A DNA stretch of 11,533 nt, from contig URHD01000061.1 in assembly GCA_900547585.1 (NCBI GenBank), forward strand, positions 1 to 11,533, written 5' to 3'. The notes under the pieces are model-generated. The model made no database searches. It worked only from the letters and a program-made list of their open reading frames with translations, and was not told the origin of the DNA. The DNA comes from an uncultured bacterium. Its GTDB lineage: Bacteria; Cyanobacteriota; Vampirovibrionia; Gastranaerophilales; Gastranaerophilaceae. Below, piece after piece: positions 6,014 to 11,533 of the stretch (its first letter is position 1; each line of letters starts with the position of its first letter). Position numbers and translations under genes: made by a program.

Positions 6014-6223
6014 ATTTTTTGGATAACCTGACCTATTTTCCGTTCCGATTGTCTTAAAATCTGACGCTGCGGGCTCCTGAGCGTAGCCCTTCGCAAGGGG
6101 CATTCCCTTTGGTCAGCCCCGTCAGATTCCGCTCCTCCGGGCATTCGACTAAGAATGCGACATTTCCAGATTTTAGAGCCCTCCCCCATAGTCACTCCAA
6201 ATAGGTCAGGTTATCCAAAAAAT
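6014..6223 (-). ncRNA. Repeated structured RNA element, copy B (with insertion)
   Basis: The largest copy (210 nt). The outer stem pairs 6014-6038 with 6199-6223, 25 bp without mismatch, unlike the stems of the other copies. On the minus strand the left core is GGAGTGACTATGGGGGAGG and the inner helix is GGGC/GCCC plus TC/GA with the two-base AT bulge. The apical part is 29 nt with TAAAATCTGGAA. The right core is split: GGAGG and AATCGGAACGG are separated by an 83-nt insert (6051-6133). It begins 26 nt after the tsaC stop on the same strand, so it lies in the 3' region of the spoIID-murJ-tsaC operon. It is also upstream of the sigma factor promoter. No U-run follows the stem, so it is not a standard terminator. 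Confidence 0.7.
6051..6133. repeat. Palindromic insertion inside RNA element copy B
   Basis: An 83-bp segment absent from copies A and C at the same position of the right core strand. It is itself a hairpin: AATCTGACG (6058-6066) pairs perfectly with CGTCAGATT (6120-6128), and GGGCT (6071-6075) with AGCCC (6115-6119). It could be a small palindromic repeat inserted into the element or a natural extra helix of a longer subtype. The sequence alone does not decide. No clear target-site duplication is seen. Confidence 0.6.
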
Positions 6224-6248
6224 CAGATAATTTCAGTCAATACAATAT

Positions 6249-6842
6249 CTAAATAACGATTTCCCCCTGCCGGAGGACTTTTATTTCATCAATCGCAAGC
6301 GCCACGGTGGATTCCAGCCCTTTTGCCTCAACTCCGTAGCTTTTTATCACCATATCAACAGAATCCCCGATGAATTCCACCGCCTGTTCGTAATTCTTTG
6401 CTGAGGGCTGGTTTGAGAGGTTTGCGCTGGTTGTGGCGAGTACGTGGCCGTCGATTATTTCACAAAGCTTTTTAAAAACATCGTTGTTCGGAACCCTGAT
6501 GCCTACAGTGTTTTTGCCGGAGGTAACTGTGGCGGGCGTTTTGCCGGATTTTTCAAATATCAGGGTCAAAGCACCCGGAAAGTGCCTTTCCATGAGCTTT
6601 TTTGCTCTATCAGGAATGTTTTTTACGTAAGGGAAAAGGTTTTCCTCGCTATTTGACATCAAAATCAACGGTTTTGAGCGGTCACGACCTTTCAGTGCGT
6701 AGATTTTTTCCACACCCGCTTCATTTTCGGGCAAACAGCCTACACCCCAGACCGTATCAGTAACAAATGCAATGACGCCGCCATTTTTCAGGGTTTCGTT
6801 CAGCTCTTTTTGAAAATTTTTATCTTCAAGTTCCTTAAACAT
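6249..6842 (-). CDS. tsaC: Threonylcarbamoyl-AMP synthase (TsaC/YrdC family)
   Basis: Makes threonylcarbamoyl-AMP from threonine, bicarbonate and ATP, the first step of the universal t6A37 modification of ANN-decoding tRNAs. At 197 aa it is the short TsaC form without the Sua5 C-terminal domain. Visible family features are the substrate-binding entry TDTVWGVGC (28-36), the KGRDRSKPL nucleotide-binding segment (51-59), FPGALTL (88-94), the SANLSNQPSA loop (139-148), LESTV (177-181) and RQGEI near the end. It starts 2 nt after the murJ stop, and its ribosome site (GAGG) lies inside the end of murJ, so translation is probably coupled. It is the last gene of the operon. Confidence 0.93.
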   Translation of the reverse strand: MFKELEDKNFQKELNETLKNGGVIAFVTDTVWGVGCLPENEAGVEKIYALKGRDRSKPLILMSNSEENLFPYVKNIPDRAKKLMERHFPGALTLIFEKSGKTPATVTSGKNTVGIRVPNNDVFKKLCEIIDGHVLATTSANLSNQPSAKNYEQAVEFIGDSVDMVIKSYGVEAKGLESTVALAIDEIKVLRQGEIVI

Positions 6843-6844
6843 TC

Positions 6845-8416
6845 TTATTTCCTCACGATTTTACCTTTTAATCGCCCGTAAAGCTCAAATACGTAGGGGA
6901 TTTTGAGGATTGCGCAGACTACGCTGTACATTATGCCGCAAATTAGAGTAATAACGATGATTTTGAAAATCAGCATTAACCACGTCGGCTCGAGGAATTT
7001 GTCCCAGATTTTGTAAATTTCAAGGCAGCCAAAATACGTAATGACGGCTGCAATCGCCATTTTAAACAGGTTTTTAAAATAAATTCCGTAATCCATGCTC
7101 ATTTTTTTCTTAATCAAAAGCCCGAGCCAGAACCCGTTTATCAATGTGACAAAGGACGTTGATAAAGTGATGCCGCCGATTCCGAGTTCTTTAACAAAGA
7201 AGTAGTTCAGGACAAATTTAATCACAACCGACGAAAACGCAACTAAAAATGGCGTTTTTGAGTCGTTGAACGCGTAAAAAACTCTCGTGATGGAATCTCT
7301 GAAAACGTAGGGTATTATTGCGATAGAAAGGTAACATAAAGCCTCTGAAACCATCATTGTAGCGACTTCGTTGAACGCACCGCGCTGAAAAATCAGCTGA
7401 ATAGCGTTTGTTGAGAGCAAAATTATCAAAATAAGAATCGGAAATGCCACAAAATTCAGCAAACCGACGCCCTTGTTGAAATAATAGCGGATATCGTCAT
7501 AATTTTTTTCGCCGACAAGCTTTGAAAAAATAGGGAAAAGCGGAACAAGAAAAGCCGTAACCAGAATCCCCACAGGGAACTGGAAAAGCCTGTTTGCGTA
7601 GCCGATTGCCGACCAGGCGCCCTCCTGAAGCTGGGAGGCGAAAAACATATCAACATAAATATAAATCTGCCCCACAGTTGAGCTCAAAATTGCCGGAAAT
7701 AGTAGCTCCAGAATGTTTTTGTATTCCGGATTGTGCAAAATATCAAGATTCGGCTTGAAAGAAAACCCCAGCGATTTCAACTTTGGCAGCTGATAAACAA
7801 ACTGGCACAAAGCACCGATTGTCGTCGCCAGAGCAAGCATGTAGCCGGAATTATCGTGCCGCACGAGCGAAATTATCGCAATAATCGCAATGCTCATAAT
7901 CATCGGTGAAATATTGGGAATCAAAAACTCTTTGTACGTAATAAGAATCCCGTAATAAATCCCCACAACGCCGCCTACAACCAGAACGGGCGTCATAATT
8001 TTCAAATGCATGCTCGCAAGATGAATCAGCTGCGGGCTGCCGTTTGAGATGATTATGTTCATAATTACATCGGAAAAAACAAAGCACAAAACGCCCAGAA
8101 CCATAAAAACGATAAAAGACGAGGTTAAAAATGTGTTAAAAAGCTTGTTTACCTGCGGAGAGGCTTTTTCATCAAGATTCGGGATGAGTTTTGAAAAAAC
8201 AGCAACAACCGCACTGTGAAAAGGCCCGCCAATCCCGCCGAGAAGCACAATCGCCAGCGCCGGAATCTGATAAGCATAAAAATATGCGTCAGAAACCATT
8301 CCTGCGCCATAATAGTTGGCTATGACAATATCTCTTAAAAATCCGATTATTTTGCTTATAACTGTTACAAAAGCTATTATCCAGGCGGCTTTTAAAAGGC
8401 TTTGCGTGCGTGTCAT
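6845..8416 (-). CDS. murJ: Lipid II flippase MurJ (MviN family)
   Basis: Integral membrane protein that moves lipid-linked peptidoglycan precursor across the cytoplasmic membrane. The 523 aa and the many hydrophobic segments over the whole length fit the 14-helix MurJ/MviN (MOP superfamily) fold. The N-terminal signature SKIIGFLRDIVIANYYGAG (21-39) with R28, followed by SDAYFYAYQIP, is typical. Further family segments are GVGLLNFVAFPILI, IPYVFRDSITRVFYAFNDSKTPF and the C-terminal helices rich in Ile. Its ATG overlaps the stop of the SpoIID-like gene by four bases (ATGA at 8413-8416), which implies translational coupling. Its neighbour upstream also acts on cell wall, and the pair may be a wall-synthesis unit. 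Confidence 0.96.
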   Translation of the reverse strand: MTRTQSLLKAAWIIAFVTVISKIIGFLRDIVIANYYGAGMVSDAYFYAYQIPALAIVLLGGIGGPFHSAVVAVFSKLIPNLDEKASPQVNKLFNTFLTSSFIVFMVLGVLCFVFSDVIMNIIISNGSPQLIHLASMHLKIMTPVLVVGGVVGIYYGILITYKEFLIPNISPMIMSIAIIAIISLVRHDNSGYMLALATTIGALCQFVYQLPKLKSLGFSFKPNLDILHNPEYKNILELLFPAILSSTVGQIYIYVDMFFASQLQEGAWSAIGYANRLFQFPVGILVTAFLVPLFPIFSKLVGEKNYDDIRYYFNKGVGLLNFVAFPILILIILLSTNAIQLIFQRGAFNEVATMMVSEALCYLSIAIIPYVFRDSITRVFYAFNDSKTPFLVAFSSVVIKFVLNYFFVKELGIGGITLSTSFVTLINGFWLGLLIKKKMSMDYGIYFKNLFKMAIAAVITYFGCLEIYKIWDKFLEPTWLMLIFKIIVITLICGIMYSVVCAILKIPYVFELYGRLKGKIVRK

Positions 8417-10077
8417 TGTTTATTCCTCTTGTCGCTGTTGAGTTCAGCGTAAATTCTCACTGATTTTTTGTGCCTGTCCGTGTACGGGAGCATAAATGTT
8501 ATCTGATTGCGTCCTGCGTGAACGTAGGGCGTGATATCTACCTCCACAAGCTTAAACGGGTGCGGCGCAATCTCCAGATTCAGCTGCTTCCGGTTGATTA
8601 CGACGGTCAGGTTTGTGAACTGGAACTTGTTTTCAATTTTCAGGACTGTATTTTTGTTTTTTGTGTAAAAAACGAGCGTTTCTGTGTCCTGATTTGGCTC
8701 ATTTGTAAGGGTAACGGGTGCTGTTACGGTTTGAACTCCCGTGTAGTAGTGTTTTAAAATTTCATCGTAAGAATACCCCATAGAAGCCATCATTCCGGCA
8801 CCCCACTGGCTCATTCCCACGCCGTGCCCGAATCCTCCGCCTGTTATGCAGATTTTTTCAAGATTTCCTTTATTGTCTTTTGTCAAATCAAAGATTATGT
8901 TCGCAGAGGGCAGGGGTTTTGAAGATTTTTGAAAAACACGTCTTATTATCAGCTCTTTTTGTACCACAAAAGTGTTTTTGTCGGTTTCGATTTGTACAGC
9001 CATAGCTTTTCCTGATACGCCGCGTCTTATGACTTTTATGTCTTTAAGTTTTCCAAAATCCGCTTCATTCAGGAGTGCAGGTTTTACAAAGCCGGCGGGA
9101 GAATTTGTTTTTAGCGTTTTCTTTAACACATTTTCCAGCTCTTGTGCTTCCCATTCCCGTGCCCAGCGGAAATATGGCGATTTGTTATCAAAAGTCGCCG
9201 GAGTGTCTTGATAAAATCTCCTTACATCGCCCTCTTTTTCAAGCTTTCCAATTTTATCATTGTCGGGAACCCCTTTTAAATAAGGAATCGGTGGTGCAGG
9301 GAAGATTTTTGAGTTCGGGTCTGAAAAAGCGTTTTCATAGCTTTCCGTGTGCCCTCCGGCAGTTGAGCTGTACAGGGCTAAAATCAGTTCTCCGTCGTAC
9401 ATTGCGACGATATTTTCGGTTTCAACTATTGCCCTGTCAGAGAGCGATTGTTCTGTTCCCGCACCGAAATAGACCTGACATGCTACCGAATCACACACGT
9501 CAAAGTTATGATAATTGTTTTCTCTCGGCTTTAAAACGTAGTTTCTGGCGGTTATTGTTTGTGCTTTAAGAGCTTCCAGCCCGAAAGATACCGGCATTTC
9601 GTTAGGAACAACGCCTCTTAAATAGGATTCAAGGTCAAGCACATTTATTAGGCTGAATTTATCGTCTTTTGCGGTTTTTGTCAGCTCGAATGTACCGCGG
9701 TAGATTGCTGCTTTGCCGGCGCGTTTGAGGTTTGGAACATAGAGAAAGCCTTTTTCGGAGTTTGCTGCAATCGGGCCTTTTAAGCCGTTTGCGACCTCTT
9801 TTCCATTCATATAAACGTCAAAAAGCCCGTTTTTAAGCTCTACAGTAGCGATTGTGTTTGCGAGAAACTCGCAGATAACCGAGCCCGTGGCTTTATCAAT
9901 CAGCTCAAAGTCATCTGTGGCAGAGATTTCAGCGGTTTGGTAATAATAGTTGGAAAAATTATTGTCGCTAATGCCGACTTTTACCATTTTTCCGCCGCGT
10001 GCCTGAATTGCAGCAGCCTGTGGTGCCATTTGCAGCGCTAAACCGAGCGCAAAAAATATTATCAGTAATTTTTTCAT
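8413..10077 (-). CDS. Secreted SpoIID/LytB-domain peptidoglycan protein
   Basis: A 554-aa exported protein. Residues 1-23 form a clear signal peptide (MKKLLIIFFALGLALQMAPQAAA). The SpoIID/LytB domain runs from about 115 to 450: LESYLRGVVPNEMP (149-162) holds E160, equivalent to the catalytic acid of SpoIID lytic transglycosylase; TARNY is at 176-180; a Cys pair at 195/200 surrounds DSVACQVYFG; STAGGHTES is at 238-246; GGGFGHGVGMSQWGAGMMA is at 413-431. A beta-rich C-terminal extension of about 100 residues (455-554) is not part of the basic domain and I do not recognise it. It probably cleaves denuded glycan strands or activates amidases at division. The start at 10077 is set by the signal peptide although the ribosome site is weak. 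A longer frame to 10266 only reads through RNA element copy C and is rejected. Stop and murJ start overlap. Confidence 0.92.
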   Translation of the reverse strand: MKKLLIIFFALGLALQMAPQAAAIQARGGKMVKVGISDNNFSNYYYQTAEISATDDFELIDKATGSVICEFLANTIATVELKNGLFDVYMNGKEVANGLKGPIAANSEKGFLYVPNLKRAGKAAIYRGTFELTKTAKDDKFSLINVLDLESYLRGVVPNEMPVSFGLEALKAQTITARNYVLKPRENNYHNFDVCDSVACQVYFGAGTEQSLSDRAIVETENIVAMYDGELILALYSSTAGGHTESYENAFSDPNSKIFPAPPIPYLKGVPDNDKIGKLEKEGDVRRFYQDTPATFDNKSPYFRWAREWEAQELENVLKKTLKTNSPAGFVKPALLNEADFGKLKDIKVIRRGVSGKAMAVQIETDKNTFVVQKELIIRRVFQKSSKPLPSANIIFDLTKDNKGNLEKICITGGGFGHGVGMSQWGAGMMASMGYSYDEILKHYYTGVQTVTAPVTLTNEPNQDTETLVFYTKNKNTVLKIENKFQFTNLTVVINRKQLNLEIAPHPFKLVEVDITPYVHAGRNQITFMLPYTDRHKKSVRIYAELNSDKRNKQ

Positions 10078-10167
10078 ATTGCTCAACTTTCTTCGTACAA
10101 TTTTATCGAAAATTGCTTTCAAAGTACAGTTTTTAAAATTAAAATGCGTGAATTTTGCACTTAAGCG

Positions 10168-10292
10168 CAGTTCAGGCGTGTTTCTTCTTTTCCGTTCCGA
10201 TTCCCCCGGGCACTCATTGTTTAATAGTCTTAATAAAATGATTTTTGAGCCCTCCTCCATAGTCACTCCAAAGAAGAAATCCGCCTGAACTG
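10168..10292 (-). ncRNA. Repeated structured RNA element, copy C
   Basis: A 125-nt copy on the minus strand. The outer stem pairs 10168-10190 with 10270-10292, 21 of 23 positions paired with one 2x2 internal mismatch, and its sequence is unrelated to copies A and B. The left core is GGAGTGACTATGGAGGAGG. The inner helix is GGGC/GCCC plus TC/GA with a two-base GT bulge. The apical part is 31 nt and AT-rich. The right core is GGGGGAATCGGAACGG. It lies 90 nt upstream of the SpoIID-like start on the same strand, where it could form part of the operon leader, or it may be a separate transcript. A possible promoter on the minus strand (TTGAAA, 18 bp, TATGAA at about 10348-10319) precedes it but is weak. 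Confidence 0.7.
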
Positions 10293-10334
10293 ATGAATAT
10301 CATCAATTTTTTCAAATTTTCATACGCACGACCC

Positions 10335-10363
10335 TCGAAAATTTTCAAAAAATATGATATATT
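10335..10363 (+). promoter_or_regulatory. Predicted promoter giving a leaderless mRNA
   Basis: TCGAAA (10335-10340) and TATATT (10358-10363) are 17 bp apart. The -10 ends six bases before the ATG at 10370, so transcription would begin at or next to the start codon. No Shine-Dalgarno is present in that gap (GACGGC). Both points suit a leaderless transcript. Confidence 0.45.
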
Positions 10364-10369
10364 GACGGC

Positions 10370-11371
10370 ATGGCAAAGATTAGAAACCTGAAATTTCAAG
10401 ACATTCCAAAGCTGAAAAAAATGATTTCGATGATTTCTGACAGGCAAAACGGGGAAATCACATTCGGTTTTCGTTCTTTTATCCCGTTTCCCATAAATTT
10501 TATTAATAATCTTTTGCCCCTGAATTTCAGAAAACTATCAGAATCTTACGTTGCAATAGATGATAAGCAGATTAAGGGCATGATTTCACTGAAAGCACAG
10601 CGCGGCAACCCTCACAGCTGGAATATCTGCAATCTTTTTCTCGGAAAAAACAGCTACGACGCAGGACGGCAGCTTGTTGGATATGCAACGGCAAAATACG
10701 GCGCAATGGGCGCAAACACCTTTACTGTGCGGATAGACGAGGATTTGGATGAGCTTATGGAGCTTTTTTCAAAGGGCTGCGGGTTCAGAATGTGCTCATC
10801 CGAGCATTTATGGAAAATGGATGAAGTAAAACTCGTAAAAAGCACGATTGACAAAGGGTTTTTCCGTCCGTTCAAGAATTCTGATGCGCTCGAGGCTGCA
10901 AATCTTCATAATGATTGCATTTTTCCGCATTTTCGCTATTCACTTGCCCGCAAAAAACAGGAATTTTATGATGTGCTTTTCGCCGGATTGAGCTCTGCGT
11001 CGGTGTTTAAGTATGTTTTTGAGGACAACGGGGCAATAAAAGGATTTTTCAAGGTTCAAACAGAGGACAATTTGAATTTCCTCCTCGAAGTAGATTTGGT
11101 GCAGGGGTACGACGATTATTATGCTGAAATAATAAACTTCGCTATCGGGCAAATCCTTATGCGGAAAAAAGAGTTTAATTTTTATGTTTTGAACAAAAAA
11201 TACCAGATTTCCGGTGCAAAATTTGAAGAATATTTGTGCAAAAACGGTTTTTCCGGCGTGAAAAACAGGATTGTGATGGTAAAAGACTACTATAAGAAGA
11301 TTCAGGAAGAACAGCGCTCGCAAAAACCGGCAATTGTCTTTACTGATATCACAAGAAATCCAGCGTTTTAG
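10370..11371 (+). CDS. Tandem GNAT-like acyltransferase family protein
   Basis: A 333-aa soluble protein that reads like two GNAT folds in a row. The first half opens with IRNLKFQDIPKLKKMI, the usual beta1-alpha1 start. It continues with SYVAIDDKQIKGMISLKAQRG (beta2-beta4) and an acetyl-CoA-site-like region with SYDAGRQLVGYATAKYGAMGA (about 95-115), and ends with LFSKGCGFRMCSSEHLWKM. The second half restarts at RPFKNSDALEAANLHN (about 165) and ends at YLCKNGFSGVKNRIVMVKDYY. The canonical Q/RxxGxG/A loop is not clear in either half, so catalytic activity and substrate are uncertain. It is transcribed divergently from the SpoIID-like operon and appears to be a single gene. Assignment is from fold-like pattern, not from a specific family I can name. 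Confidence 0.65.
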   Translation: MAKIRNLKFQDIPKLKKMISMISDRQNGEITFGFRSFIPFPINFINNLLPLNFRKLSESYVAIDDKQIKGMISLKAQRGNPHSWNICNLFLGKNSYDAGRQLVGYATAKYGAMGANTFTVRIDEDLDELMELFSKGCGFRMCSSEHLWKMDEVKLVKSTIDKGFFRPFKNSDALEAANLHNDCIFPHFRYSLARKKQEFYDVLFAGLSSASVFKYVFEDNGAIKGFFKVQTEDNLNFLLEVDLVQGYDDYYAEIINFAIGQILMRKKEFNFYVLNKKYQISGAKFEEYLCKNGFSGVKNRIVMVKDYYKKIQEEQRSQKPAIVFTDITRNPAF

Positions 11372-11382
11372 TTTATCTGAGC

Positions 11383-11459
11383 AAAAGTCCGAAATATTAA
11401 TTTTTCTAGCTCGATTCGCTGCGCTCATAGGCGTCGAAAAATTAATATATCAGACTTTT
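11383..11459. repeat. Long palindrome after the GNAT-like gene
   Basis: Two 24-bp arms (11383-11406 and 11436-11459) pair with two mismatches and enclose a 29-nt loop containing TCGATTCGCTGCGCTCATAG. The arms are AT-rich with AAAAGTC and GACTTTT ends. It starts 12 nt after the stop codon, so it could end transcription of that gene, with the UUUU of the stem acting as a short U-run. Its shape is also that of a dispersed palindromic repeat. Confidence 0.6.
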
Positions 11460-11493
11460 ACCCTGGAAACTCTTAACATGATTTTGTCCGAGA

Positions 11494-11533
11494 AAAGTTC
11501 GTGATAAGGAACGAAGTGACGTGAACGAACTTT
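11494..11533. repeat. Second palindrome, cut by the window end
   Basis: AAAGTTCGT (11494-11502) pairs with ACGAACTTT (11525-11533) around GATAAGGAACGAAGTGAC and flanking bases. The stem probably continues beyond the window because AA precedes the left arm. The inner part holds further partial repeats of GTTC/GAAC. No gene is visible from 11372 to the window end. Confidence 0.5.

Noticed and set aside
5995..6195. 66-aa frame starting MTMGEGSKI
   Set aside because: It lies wholly within RNA element copy B and reads through the hairpin insert. The resemblance to the 10266 frame only reflects the shared RNA core.
6014..6223. Copy B as an intrinsic terminator of the tsaC operon
   Set aside because: The 25-bp stem is followed by AAAAAAT in the operon direction at its 3' arm, with no U-run.
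10078..10266. N-terminal extension of the SpoIID-like frame starting MTMEEGSKI
   Set aside because: It is a read-through of RNA element copy C. The true start is followed by a clear signal peptide at 10077, and copy A breaks this reading frame by an indel.
10940..11428. 162-aa minus-strand frame opposite the GNAT-like gene
   Set aside because: It is antisense to a well-formed gene, shows no ribosome site or recognisable domain, and begins inside the downstream palindrome.

Overview
The window is an 11.5-kb stretch of AT-rich bacterial chromosome made mostly of housekeeping genes. All core genes are intact, there is no transposase or phage gene, and intergenic spaces are small but rich in structured repeats. 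Gene content (Ffh, class II tRNA-Leu, group-2 sigma factor, SpoIID/LytB-type protein, MurJ, TsaC, tandem-GNAT protein, lipoprotein-like peroxiredoxin) and style suggest a low-GC bacterium of the Cyanobacteriota/Melainabacteria (Gastranaerophilales) kind. That assignment is an inference from general appearance, not a proof.

Layout. 1-336: a terminator from a gene outside the window, then copy A of a repeated structured RNA (+). 337-1817 (-): tRNA-Ala(GGC) followed by ffh. 1922-2000 (+): tRNA-Leu(TAG) with its own terminator, transcribed divergently from tRNA-Ala. 2161-3418 (+): an unrecognised 170-aa protein and a DEDDh exonuclease. 3443-4565 (-): a peroxiredoxin-thioredoxin operon that shares a bidirectional terminator with the exonuclease. 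4763-5926 (-): a group-2 sigma-70 gene with a clear terminator and a consensus promoter embedded in a perfect 14-bp inverted repeat. 6014-6223: copy B (-) of the RNA element. 6249-10077 (-): a tightly coupled spoIID-like/murJ/tsaC operon preceded by copy C (-) of the element. 10370-11371 (+): a tandem-GNAT-like protein, probably read from a leaderless mRNA. 11372-11533: two large palindromes.

The main discovery candidate is the element present three times (200-310 +, 6014-6223 -, 10168-10292 -). Its outer stem is 18-25 bp and nearly perfect, yet its sequence is unrelated between copies. It encloses a purine-rich internal loop whose two strands are almost identical in all copies, an inner helix that gains or loses a base pair on both sides together, and an apical region of 29-31 nt. 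Variable but paired stems around an invariant core are what a conserved structured RNA looks like, and the opposite of an ordinary transposon with fixed ends. I do not recognise it as a known riboswitch or ribozyme. The second point of interest is the palindromic operator on the sigma-factor promoter.
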